Assembly: GCA_002344215.1 (NCBI GenBank)
Contig: DDSV01000036.1
Span: 138,014-202,013 of the forward strand
Direction: 5' to 3'
Source of the DNA: Akkermansiaceae bacterium UBA2381
Lineage (GTDB): Bacteria > Verrucomicrobiota > Verrucomicrobiia > Verrucomicrobiales > DEV007
Length of the DNA: 64,000 nt
In this document: positions 51,435 to 60,094 of the stretch, in pieces
How positions within the stretch are numbered: position 1 is the stretch's first letter
Layout of the letters: every line of letters begins with the position of its first letter
The notes under the pieces: generated by a model
What the model was told of the DNA's origin: nothing
Seen by the model: the letters and a program-made list of their open reading frames with translations, nothing else
Database searches by the model: none
Program-made: the position numbers and the translations under genes

Positions 51435-53819
51435 ATGAACGTCTCCCTCCAATGGCTCAGTGACCATGTCGATTTTTCGGAATACTCGATGGCTCAGCTC
51501 GACGAGTTGCTGACCTTTGCGGGCATTGAGGTCGAGGGCATTCAGAGCCTGCCTGATCATCTCGTTGTGGGTGAAGTGCTTTCCTCGGAGAAACATCCGG
51601 ATGCGGAAAAACTGTCCGTTTGTCAGGTCGATGACGGATCCGGAAAACCCCGTCAAATCGTCTGCGGGGCGAAGAACTACAAGGTCAGGGACAAGGTGCC
51701 GCTCGCACTGCCGGGATGCGTCCTCGATGCCGGGGGAGGGAAGACTTTCACGATCAGTGAGGGCAAACTTCGCGGGGTCGATTCGCTGGGGATGATGTGC
51801 TCGGCCAAGGAGATCGGGCTCGCGGAAGCGGCGGACGGACTCATGATCCTGCCCGCGAACCTGAAGCCGGGGACTCCCCTGACGGAGGTCTTTCCCGCTG
51901 TCTTTGAACTGGAGATCACCCCGAACCGTCCCGACTGCCTCAGTCACCTCGGAGTCGCCCGTGAACTCGCGGCTCTGGCGAAGAAGCCGCTCAAGGGCCT
52001 TGCCCATCATGGAGCGTCGACGACGCCGATCCGCAAGGCGGAGGCAAAGGAGATTCAGATCTCGTCACCGACCTGCCCCTACTACACGGCGCGCATCATC
52101 CGGGGCGTGAAAGTGGCTGAGTCTCCCGCCTGGCTTAAGCAGAAGCTGGAGTCCATCGGACTGCGGCCGATCAACAATGTCGTCGACATCACAAACTACG
52201 TTCTCATGGAGACCGGGCAGCCGCTTCATGCCTTCGACATGGCCAAACTTGAAGGTGGGATCGTGGTTCGTCAGGCGAAGGGCGGGGAGAAATTCCTCGC
52301 CCTCAATGGCGAAGAATACAAACTCAGCGACGAGGATCTCGTTATCGCCGACAGCTCCAAGGCGGTGGCGATCGGCGGAGTGATGGGCGGGGAGGATAGC
52401 GGAGTCACCGGTGCGACGACCGATGTCCTGCTTGAGGCGGCGTATTTTACTCCTGCTGCGATCCGCCGGACAGGACGACGCCTCGGGATTCACTCGGATT
52501 CGAGCTACCGTTTCGAGCGCGGGGTTGATCCCTGGCAAATTGCCGGTGTTTCCGATTTCGCGGTGAAACTCATTCTCGAAGTGGCCGGTGGCAAAGTAGA
52601 ACCCGATCTGATAGTTGCCGGGGAGGCCCCGGCCGCTCCGCAGCCGGTCGCGCTGGACAATGATTACTGCCGTTCGGTCATCGGGGCACCGCTCACGGAC
52701 GAGACGATCGATTCGATCCTGACTTCCCTCGGACTTGAGGCTTCCGCAAATCTCTGGCAGATTCCGACCTATCGCCTCGATCTGGAACGGCCCATTGATC
52801 TCGTTGAAGAAGTGGCTCGGGTCTATGGACTCGACAATATACCGTCCCGCACGAGGGCCAGTTTCTCCGCTGCTTCGAAGGCCGATGAAGCCTACGATTT
52901 TCTTCGTTCGATTCAGGATCGGCTCGCGGGTCTCGGATTCTACGAGGCGAGAAATCTCAAGCTCATTTCCGCAGCACAACTGGCGGACGATCTCGCCACG
53001 ACCCATCGGGGGATGAGCCCGGTTCGGCTGAAAAATCCTCTGAACGACGAGCAGGACTACCTCCGTCCGGGGCTTGTCCCGGGACTGCTCGCCTCGGGCT
53101 CACGGAACCAGCGATTCGGACGGGCCGACCTGCGGCTCTTCGAAGCGGGGCGCGTTTTCACGGCGACACCGAAAGGTGAGGAGATCGAACACGAACATCT
53201 TGCTCTCCTCATGACCGGGGCCCGCGTCGCACGAAGCTGGACCGACAGCAAGCCGAAGCTCCTCGATATCCACGATCTGCGGGGAGCGCTCGAAATGATC
53301 TGTCCCGGGGGGCTGAATTTTGTTCCTGTGGAAGACTCGAGACTGCTTTGTGCCTGTAGCATCGAGATTGGGGAGGGGAAAAAGGCCGTCAAACTCGGTC
53401 TCGCCGGAATTGTTCCTCCGGCACGGGCGCGTGAACTGGATCTCAATGCTCCTGTCCTCGTGGCTGAAGTGAATGTGAAGAAACTGATGGGTGCGAGGAG
53501 CCAGGACCTTGCCCACGCGGACCTTCCCAAATTTCCGGGAAGCTCCCGCGATATGGCGATGCTGGTGCCAAAGTCCCTCTCTGCCGGCGCCGTGGCCGCA
53601 TTTTTCGAGGCTCATGAGGAGCCTCTTCTCCAATCAGTGGAACTTTTTGATCTCTTCGAAGATCCCGATGGCGTGAAACTTGCAAAGGATAAAAAGTCGC
53701 TCGCTTACACCGTTCTCTATCGTGCTCCGGACCGGACACTCGAGGCGGCAGAGGTGGAGGCGGCTCACGCGAAACTTTTGGATTCCCTAAAATCGGGATT
53801 AAACGTAGAGTTCAGGTAG
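51435..53819 (+). CDS. pheT: Phenylalanine--tRNA ligase beta subunit
   Basis: 794 residues, the usual length. The N-terminal tRNA-binding OB domain (about 40-150; KHPDAEKLSVCQVDDG) is followed by B3/B4 (about 210-380; RPINNVVDITNYVLMETGQPLHAFD), B5 and the catalytic-like core. The C-terminal FDX-ACB domain (about 700-794; KFPGSSRDMAMLVP) binds the anticodon stem. It lies on the same strand 157 bases after pheS. A probable 6S RNA follows. Confidence 0.98.
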   Translation: MNVSLQWLSDHVDFSEYSMAQLDELLTFAGIEVEGIQSLPDHLVVGEVLSSEKHPDAEKLSVCQVDDGSGKPRQIVCGAKNYKVRDKVPLALPGCVLDAGGGKTFTISEGKLRGVDSLGMMCSAKEIGLAEAADGLMILPANLKPGTPLTEVFPAVFELEITPNRPDCLSHLGVARELAALAKKPLKGLAHHGASTTPIRKAEAKEIQISSPTCPYYTARIIRGVKVAESPAWLKQKLESIGLRPINNVVDITNYVLMETGQPLHAFDMAKLEGGIVVRQAKGGEKFLALNGEEYKLSDEDLVIADSSKAVAIGGVMGGEDSGVTGATTDVLLEAAYFTPAAIRRTGRRLGIHSDSSYRFERGVDPWQIAGVSDFAVKLILEVAGGKVEPDLIVAGEAPAAPQPVALDNDYCRSVIGAPLTDETIDSILTSLGLEASANLWQIPTYRLDLERPIDLVEEVARVYGLDNIPSRTRASFSAASKADEAYDFLRSIQDRLAGLGFYEARNLKLISAAQLADDLATTHRGMSPVRLKNPLNDEQDYLRPGLVPGLLASGSRNQRFGRADLRLFEAGRVFTATPKGEEIEHEHLALLMTGARVARSWTDSKPKLLDIHDLRGALEMICPGGLNFVPVEDSRLLCACSIEIGEGKKAVKLGLAGIVPPARARELDLNAPVLVAEVNVKKLMGARSQDLAHADLPKFPGSSRDMAMLVPKSLSAGAVAAFFEAHEEPLLQSVELFDLFEDPDGVKLAKDKKSLAYTVLYRAPDRTLEAAEVEAAHAKLLDSLKSGLNVEFR

Positions 53820-53850
53820 AAATCATTGTTATCCGCAACCCAACCCCATT

Positions 53851-54048
53851 TTTGAATTTTCCTGCGGTGTTCGTCCCTTACCCATCAAATACAGGCCCGG
53901 ACCGTTGATACGTTATTGGGGGCTTAGCAAATCGTCGGCTGTCAGGCCTTCGCTGGAAGGCAAAAGTCGGTGAGCGGCTCCCTCCCTGTTGAGTGACGGG
54001 AACGTGAGCCTCTAGATCGGGAGACGGCACAGGTGGGAATTACTCAAA
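53851..54048 (+). ncRNA. ssrS: Probable 6S RNA (ssrS)
   Basis: No ORF fills this gap. The 5' end reads TGCGGTGTTCGTC, a conserved 6S element, and GTTGATACG resembles the GCCGATA region. The ends pair: TTGAATTTTCCTG (53852-53863) with CAGGTGGGAATTACTCAA, and CGTCCC with GGGAGACG. Length is about 198 bases, typical for 6S, which binds the sigma-70 holoenzyme. A strong terminator follows directly. SRP RNA and tmRNA signatures are absent. Confidence 0.72.
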
Positions 54049-54087
54049 GCGCCCCGGACCTTTTCAGGTTTCCCGGGGCGCTTTTTT
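54048..54087 (+). terminator. Rho-independent terminator after the 6S RNA
   Basis: A 10-bp perfect stem (AGCGCCCCGG at 54048-54057 with CCGGGGCGCT at 54073-54082), an inner ACC/GGT pair and six Ts. Sequence from 54088 to 54277 holds no supported feature. Confidence 0.92.
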
Positions 54088-54277
54088 GTTTTCTAGGAAT
54101 TTCCTTTTTCATCCGCCCGGCCCCTTCCCGCCGAAGGCGCGGGGGTGGAGGGGGTTCGACAGCCCGCTGCGTTATCCGCTAATGCCCCATCCAAACCGGA
54201 GGTTCCGACGCCACCGGAGACGAGCATTATTCACACGTGATCGCGTGCGTCCTCGTGATTGCCTCCTTGTGGCGAAC

Positions 54278-54298
54278 GGTATACCAAAACGGTATACC
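54278..54298. promoter_or_regulatory. Two GGTATACC palindromes, likely GntR operator
   Basis: GGTATACC occurs at 54278-54285 and 54291-54298, 13 bases apart, each with a following CAA. The second ends three bases before the regulator ATG. The sequence fits the FadR-subfamily consensus (GT-A-TAC core). It probably mediates autoregulation and control of the downstream operon. Confidence 0.7.
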
Positions 54299-54300
54299 AA

Positions 54301-54963
54301 ATGAAATCGCCGTCCTTGCCGTCATCCCTTGCCGAAACCGCTGCCACGAGGCTGCGGGCGGAGATCGTCTCAGGCGAGCTTCCTTCCGGCTCCCGCCTTG
54401 CCGAAGCCGCGGTGGCGCAGCGTTTCGGGGTGAGCCGGGTGCCGGTGCGGGAGGCCCTCGTCCTTCTCGAGCGCGAGGGGCTGGTTGAGTTCACTCCCAC
54501 GGGCCGGGCCTGCGTGAAGGCTCTTTCGCCTCGCGATTTCGAGGAGCTTTATGTGCTGCGTCTTGCCCTGGAACCGGTCGCGGCGAGGCTGGCGGCACCG
54601 GTGTTGAAGGCGGACCCCGGTCGTTTGGAAAAGAATCTCGCGGCGACGCGACGGGCGCGGAGTCTGCGCGAGGTCACTACGCTCGATCTCGAGTTCCATG
54701 AGATCATCTTGAAGGCTTCTGGCAATCGCCGCCTGCTCACCTTGTGGCGCTCGCTCCGCGGGGAGCTCGAGCTCTGGCTCGGGCGGTTGCACCGTCATCA
54801 CCAGACTTTGACCAGCGAAACGCGCGAGGAAACGGTCGGTGCGCACCTAGTCATTCTCGAAAGCTTTGCCAGCGAGTCTCCGGCCGCCTGCGAACGGCTC
54901 ATGCGCCGCCACATCCTCGGCTGGCGCGAGTGGCTGCCCGCCCTCGAGGAGATCGGCTCATGA
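54301..54963 (+). CDS. GntR family regulator (FadR/FCD subfamily)
   Basis: 220 residues from ATG 54301. The N-terminal winged helix-turn-helix (about 10-75) reads LRAEIVSGELPSGSRLAEAAVAQRFGVSRVPVREALVLLEREGLV, the GntR hallmark. The C-terminal FCD-type helical domain (about 80-215) begins FEELYVLRLALEPVAARLA and carries conserved Asp/His (LDLEFHEIIL and GAHLVILE) that bind a metal and a small organic acid. Its stop overlaps the ATG of the next gene (ATGA), tying it to the operon. The upstream GGTATACC pair is its probable operator. Confidence 0.92.
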   Translation: MKSPSLPSSLAETAATRLRAEIVSGELPSGSRLAEAAVAQRFGVSRVPVREALVLLEREGLVEFTPTGRACVKALSPRDFEELYVLRLALEPVAARLAAPVLKADPGRLEKNLAATRRARSLREVTTLDLEFHEIILKASGNRRLLTLWRSLRGELELWLGRLHRHHQTLTSETREETVGAHLVILESFASESPAACERLMRRHILGWREWLPALEEIGS

Positions 54964-57900
54964 TCCGCGGACTCATCGTTCTCTGTTTTCTGGTCGCCGT
55001 ATCCGCGAACGCCGCGGAGATGCCGGAGGAGGTGCGCGCCATGTTCAAGAGCCATTGCCTCAACTGCCACTCGACCGAAAAGCAGAAAGGCGAACTCGAT
55101 CTCGAGACCTCGGACATCGCCAGGGAACCCCAGGTCTGGGAAAATGTCATCGACCAGATCCTCCACGGCGAAATGCCGCCGAAGAAGGAGAAGCAGCCCT
55201 CCGAAACGGAGAAGGAACAACTCCTCGGTTGGGTGAAGAAGTCGCTCGACGAGATCGCCCTCGCCAATGCCGGAGATCCCGGGCCGGTGGTGCTGCGTCG
55301 GCTTTCCAACCACGAATACACCTACACCTTGCGCGATCTCACCGGGGTCGATTCGCTCGATCCTGCGCGCGAGTTTCCCGTCGATGGCGCGGCGGGCGAG
55401 GGCTTCACGAATGCGGGCGCGGCGCTCGTGATGTCGCCGGCGCTGCTGACGAAGTACCTCGATGCGGCGAAAGAGGTGGCTGCTCACCTCGTCCTGTTGC
55501 CTGATGGCATCCGCTTTTCGGCGAGTGATTCAACGCAGGATTGGACCGGGGAAGCGCTCGCGCGGATCCGGGCGATCTACGCGAAACACACCACCTCGGG
55601 CGAGGCGGCTGCCACCGTCGCGCAGGGGATTCAACTCGACACGGGCACGGGCAGCGGGCGACTACCTCTCGCACGGTATCTGGATGCCCTGCAGGGTCGC
55701 GGCAGCGGGGACGGCCTCAGTCCGAAGTATCTCGGAATTCTCCGCGAAGCGCTCGAAGGGGAAATGCCTTCGCTCCTGCTCGATCCGCTGCGGGCGAAAT
55801 ACCGCGGGAAGTCGCTTGTCGCCGCCGATATCGAACCGTGGCAGCAGGTCCTCTGGCGTTTTGCCAATGTCGGCCACATCGGCAAGGAAAACGGACCGAA
55901 GGCCTGGCAGGAGCCGGTGACCCCACTCACCGCCGGGCATGAAATGCGCGTGAAGCTCGACTCGGATCGCGATGTGACGCTCTACCTCGCCACGAGCGAT
56001 GCGGGCGACGGGGAGGAAGACGACGAGGTGATCTGGGAAAATCCGCGACTCGTCTCGGCGGGGCGAACCGACCTGCCGATCAGTGATCTACCCGCGCTCG
56101 TGACCCATCTCGAGACTCAGCGGGCGAGAATTCTCGCCAACACGGAGGCCTGCCTGAATGCGATCGAGGGTGGAGGCGAGGCCGATCCGGAATTGATGGC
56201 GGCGTGGCGGGAATACCTCGGCTTCGGCACGACGACGCTGGAGCCGCTCCTTACCCGGCAACTGAAAAGCACGCCCGACTACGATTTCATCAAGGGCTGG
56301 ACCGGCGATCAGGCGCTGAGCGTGCTCGCGAATTCCTCCGACGCCACCGTGCGGACTCCGGGAGTGATGAAGGCGCACAGCGTTGCGACACATCCTTCGC
56401 CGTCGCGCGCCGCGGTGATCGCGTGGCGTTGCGAGACGGGAGGCAGCTTCCGCATCGCTGGCGATGTCACCGACGCGCATCCGGAATGCGGCAACGGTGT
56501 GACCTGGACGCTCGAGGTGCGACGAGGCCACAACAGCGAAGTCCTCGCGAAAGGGGAGACGAAGGGCGCGACGGTGTTTCCGTTAGGGCCGTTCGAGGAC
56601 GTTCGTGTCGAGTCGGGCCAGGTGGTCGCGCTGGTAATCGGTCCGCGCGAGGGCAATCATGTCTGTGATCTCACCGGAGTGAACCTCTCGATCGGAGACG
56701 CATCGAAAACCTGGGATCTCGGGAAGGACGTCTCACCGAACATCCTCGCGGGCAATCCGCACGGGCCATGGTATTTCCTGAGCCAGCCGGCCAGCCTCGA
56801 AGCCGCGCCCGACGTGCCGGGGCCGATCGCGGAGTGGCGGAGGCAACCATCGCCGGAACGGGCGGCAAAGGTGCGCGAGTTTCTGGAGAAGGAGTTTCCG
56901 CTGAACTCGCCTCTGCTGCGTCCCTTCCTCTCGAAACGGCCGGACTCGTCCAGCCCGTCGGATCTTTCCGCGAAGGCGCCTTCGGTCCTCGAGATCCAAA
57001 TTCCCGCAGCACTGGCGAAGGGCGCGGAGTTTGTCGTCACGGGCAGACTGGCTTCGCCGAAGACGGGCAGCGTGCAGATGCGGGTCCTCACGGAGAAGCC
57101 TGACATGAGCACAACGATCCTCGCTGGTCAGGCGGCTTCGGCGTTGAAGCCGGGGCAATGGAGCGACAACAATCTCGTCACGCAGCACAGTGCCCCGGTC
57201 ATCGTGAACGACGGCAGCGAGGCACGGAAGCGGTTTGAAAAGGCGTTTGAAGACTTTCGCGCCCTTTTTCCCATCGCGCTGTGTTACACCCGCATCGTTC
57301 CGGTGGACGAAGTCGTCACCCTGACCCTGTTCTATCGGGAAGATGACCCTCTCCGGTCACTGATCCTTTCCGACGACGAGGCCCGCGAACTCGACCGGCT
57401 CTGGGCGGAATTGCTCTTCGTGAGCGAGGCGCCTTTGAAACAGGTCGATGTCTTCGAGCAACTCTTCCAATACGCGACGCAGGATGCGAAGCCCTCCGCC
57501 TTCGAGCCGATGCGTGCACCGATACTCGCGGCGGCGGAGCGGTTCAAAGAGCAACGGCAGGCTGCTGATGCGATCCAGCGCGAGGCGGTGATCGACGTTG
57601 CCGCGAAGGCCTGGCGACGCCCGCTGACGGAGGCGGAGAAAACGTCGCTCCGGTCCTTTCCGCCACGCTTGATGCTCGTGCGCGTCCTGACTTCGCCGTC
57701 CTTTCTTTATCGTGGCGAGCAGGCCCGCGAGACGACGGGCCCGGTGAACGACTGGGAACTCGCGACCCGACTGAGCTATTTTCTCACCTCCTCCGCTCCC
57801 GATGAGGAACTGCGAACCATCGCCGCCGGGGGGCGGTTGCGTGATGACCAGGTCCTTGCAGCTCAGGCGCGGCGTTTGTTGAAGACCGACCGGGTCCGGC

Positions 57901-58745
57901 GTCTCGCGACCGAATTCGGCTGCCAGTATCTCCACGTCCGCGACGTCGCGACCCTCGATGAAAAGAGCGAACGGCATTTTCCGGAGTTTCCCGATCTGCG
58001 CGACGACATGCAGGAGGAGGTGACGCGTTTCTTCATCGACCTGTTTCAGAATGACTGCAGCGTCCTCTCCCTCCTCGAAGCCGATCACACTTTCGTGAAC
58101 GAACCCTTGGCCAGGTTCTACGGCATCGAGAATGCGCAATCCACCGAATGGCTTCGCATCGAAGGCCTGCGTGAGCACGGCCGCGGCGGTCTCCTCGGAT
58201 TCGCCGCGACTCTGGCAAAACACTCGGGGGCTTCGCGAACGAGTGCCATCCAGCGCGGCACCTGGGTGAGCGAGGTGATCCTCGGCGACAAACTGCCGAA
58301 TCCGCCGAAGGGAGTGCCCGTCTTGCCCGATGAGGCACCCGAGGGACTGACCGAACGCCAGCTCATCGAGCGCCACAGCCGCGATGCGAATTGCGCGGGA
58401 TGCCACAGCAGGATCGACTCCTACGGCTTCGCCCTCGAGGGCTTCGACGCGATCGGTCGGTCCCGCGAGGCCGATACCCAGACGGTCTTGCGCGACGGCA
58501 CGCCGATCGCGGGACTGGAGGGTTTGCGCGACTACCTTGCGGGCGAACGGCGCGAGGATTTCCTCCGGCAATTCAGCCGCAAACTGCTCGGCTACGCCCT
58601 AGGGCGCAGCGTCCAGCTCTCCGATCAGCCGCTCCTCGATGAGATGGTCGAAAGCAAGGGCGCCCTCATCGGCGACCTCGTCGAGAAGATCGTCCTGAGC
58701 CCGCAATTCCGGAATGGGCGCGGACGCGAAATTGTGATGAAATAA
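54960..58745 (+). CDS. DUF1587/1592/1595/1588/1585 exported cytochrome
   Basis: 1261 residues from ATG 54960; the same frame is open further left inside the gntR gene. A signal peptide (1-19) precedes a first heme motif CLNCH (33-37). Then come NHEYTYTLRDLTGVD (DUF1587) and a long variable middle with beta-rich segments. The C-terminal blocks are WRRPLTEAEK (DUF1595), LSYFLTSSAPDEELR (DUF1592), GLLGFAATLAKHSGASRTSAIQRG (DUF1588, with a second heme-type CAGCH) and LLGYALGRSVQLSD (DUF1585). It likely acts in the periplasm as an electron-transfer or oxidising partner of the DUF1552 protein that follows ten bases on. Confidence 0.88.
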   Translation: MIRGLIVLCFLVAVSANAAEMPEEVRAMFKSHCLNCHSTEKQKGELDLETSDIAREPQVWENVIDQILHGEMPPKKEKQPSETEKEQLLGWVKKSLDEIALANAGDPGPVVLRRLSNHEYTYTLRDLTGVDSLDPAREFPVDGAAGEGFTNAGAALVMSPALLTKYLDAAKEVAAHLVLLPDGIRFSASDSTQDWTGEALARIRAIYAKHTTSGEAAATVAQGIQLDTGTGSGRLPLARYLDALQGRGSGDGLSPKYLGILREALEGEMPSLLLDPLRAKYRGKSLVAADIEPWQQVLWRFANVGHIGKENGPKAWQEPVTPLTAGHEMRVKLDSDRDVTLYLATSDAGDGEEDDEVIWENPRLVSAGRTDLPISDLPALVTHLETQRARILANTEACLNAIEGGGEADPELMAAWREYLGFGTTTLEPLLTRQLKSTPDYDFIKGWTGDQALSVLANSSDATVRTPGVMKAHSVATHPSPSRAAVIAWRCETGGSFRIAGDVTDAHPECGNGVTWTLEVRRGHNSEVLAKGETKGATVFPLGPFEDVRVESGQVVALVIGPREGNHVCDLTGVNLSIGDASKTWDLGKDVSPNILAGNPHGPWYFLSQPASLEAAPDVPGPIAEWRRQPSPERAAKVREFLEKEFPLNSPLLRPFLSKRPDSSSPSDLSAKAPSVLEIQIPAALAKGAEFVVTGRLASPKTGSVQMRVLTEKPDMSTTILAGQAASALKPGQWSDNNLVTQHSAPVIVNDGSEARKRFEKAFEDFRALFPIALCYTRIVPVDEVVTLTLFYREDDPLRSLILSDDEARELDRLWAELLFVSEAPLKQVDVFEQLFQYATQDAKPSAFEPMRAPILAAAERFKEQRQAADAIQREAVIDVAAKAWRRPLTEAEKTSLRSFPPRLMLVRVLTSPSFLYRGEQARETTGPVNDWELATRLSYFLTSSAPDEELRTIAAGGRLRDDQVLAAQARRLLKTDRVRRLATEFGCQYLHVRDVATLDEKSERHFPEFPDLRDDMQEEVTRFFIDLFQNDCSVLSLLEADHTFVNEPLARFYGIENAQSTEWLRIEGLREHGRGGLLGFAATLAKHSGASRTSAIQRGTWVSEVILGDKLPNPPKGVPVLPDEAPEGLTERQLIERHSRDANCAGCHSRIDSYGFALEGFDAIGRSREADTQTVLRDGTPIAGLEGLRDYLAGERREDFLRQFSRKLLGYALGRSVQLSDQPLLDEMVESKGALIGDLVEKIVLSPQFRNGRGREIVMK

Positions 58746-58755
58746 CCTGAAGACG

Positions 58756-60093
58756 ATGAATCATCGATCCCATGCTTTCTCCCGCCGCACCTTCCTTCGG
58801 GGCACCGGCGTCACCATGGCCCTGCCTTGGCTGGAATCGTTCAATGTCTGGGGCGACGAACCGAAGGCTCATCGCCCCGCCAGCGAGGCGCCGGTAAGGC
58901 TCTGCGTGACCTTCTCGGGCAACGGTTTCCACTCAAAGGAATGGTGGGCGAAAGGGGAGGGGAAGGCGATGGAGCTCGGCCGCGTCCTCGATCCGCTCGC
59001 CGCGTATCGCGAGAGGATGCTCTTCGTCCGCGGCCTTTATCACGAGGAGGCGCGCAAGGGCAACATCCACAGTTCGCAGACCGGCAACATGCTCTCCGGC
59101 GCTCCCATTGCGAGTGGCGGCGAGATCCGCTCGGGCATCAGCTTCGACCAAGCCCTCGCCCAGACCTACGGACGCTCCACCAAGGTGCCGAGTCTCGTCC
59201 TCGCCTGCGAAAAGTCGAATCCCTCGGTGCACAAGAATTACTCGATGCTCTATAGTTCGCACATCTCGTGGAGTTCGCCGACCACGCCGACGCCGCTGGA
59301 GTTGTATCCGGCCCTTGCTTTCGACCGCCTCTTCAAAGACGAGTCCTCCCCCGCCGACCGCAGCGTCCTCGACGCGGTGATGTCCGATGCCGCCGACCTG
59401 CGCCGCGGCCTTAGCGGCGACGACCAGCGCAAGCTCGACGAGTATCTCGACTCCGTCCGCGAAGTGGAGAAACGCATCGAGCATGCCGGTCAGCGCGGTG
59501 AGTTGCAGGGATGGCGGCCCACTCTCGAAAAGCCCGACATGGATCGTCCCGCGGACGGGATTCCGCAGGACATCGGGGAGCACATGCGCCTGATGATGGA
59601 TATCGTCGTGCTTGGTTTCCAGACCGACACGACGCGCATCACGACCCTGAAGCTGAACAACGATCACAGCGCCCTCCGTTTTCCGAATCTCCCGAGCCTG
59701 CAGCAGCCGGGGCACGGGATCGATTACATGATCCACCATCTCCTCAGTCACAGCGACGGAGATGACTGGCTGAAAGTGAATCAATTTTTCATGGAGCAAC
59801 TCGCCTACCTCGCCGGCAAGCTCGATGGCATCCGCGAAGGCGAGCGCACCCTCCTCGACAACACCATGCTTCTGCATTGCTCCAGCATGATGGCCGGGGC
59901 GAAACACGACAACGACCAACTCCCCGTGATGGTTCTGGGCGGCGCGGGTGGACGGTTACCGGGCGGTCGGGTCCTCGATTACAGCGGCAAGCCCGAGCGA
60001 CAGCTCTGCCGCCTTTTCCTTTCGCTGATGGAGAAGATGGACCAGCATCCCGCCACTTTCGGGGATGCCAAAACCATGCTTGAAGAAGTGTGA
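58756..60093 (+). CDS. DUF1552 family Tat-exported protein
   Basis: 445 residues with a Tat leader (SRRTFLRGTGVTMALPWLES at 9-28, which also holds the family's LPWLE). Blocks such as LCVTFSGNGFHSKEWW, GNMLSGAPI and SFDQALAQTYG, plus the TTRITTLKLNNDHS region, match DUF1552. The family is normally found next to DUF1592-type cytochromes, as here. It has a sulfatase-like alpha/beta core of unknown activity. It ends one base before the next start at 60095. Confidence 0.88.
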   Translation: MNHRSHAFSRRTFLRGTGVTMALPWLESFNVWGDEPKAHRPASEAPVRLCVTFSGNGFHSKEWWAKGEGKAMELGRVLDPLAAYRERMLFVRGLYHEEARKGNIHSSQTGNMLSGAPIASGGEIRSGISFDQALAQTYGRSTKVPSLVLACEKSNPSVHKNYSMLYSSHISWSSPTTPTPLELYPALAFDRLFKDESSPADRSVLDAVMSDAADLRRGLSGDDQRKLDEYLDSVREVEKRIEHAGQRGELQGWRPTLEKPDMDRPADGIPQDIGEHMRLMMDIVVLGFQTDTTRITTLKLNNDHSALRFPNLPSLQQPGHGIDYMIHHLLSHSDGDDWLKVNQFFMEQLAYLAGKLDGIREGERTLLDNTMLLHCSSMMAGAKHDNDQLPVMVLGGAGGRLPGGRVLDYSGKPERQLCRLFLSLMEKMDQHPATFGDAKTMLEEV

Positions 60094-60094
60094 C

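Noticed and set aside
53900..54000. SRP RNA or tmRNA instead of 6S RNA
   Set aside because: The SRP GGTCAGG...GGAAG-x-AGCAGCC loop and the tmRNA tRNA-like ends with CCA are absent. Pairing ends and the TGCGGTGTTCG element fit 6S better.
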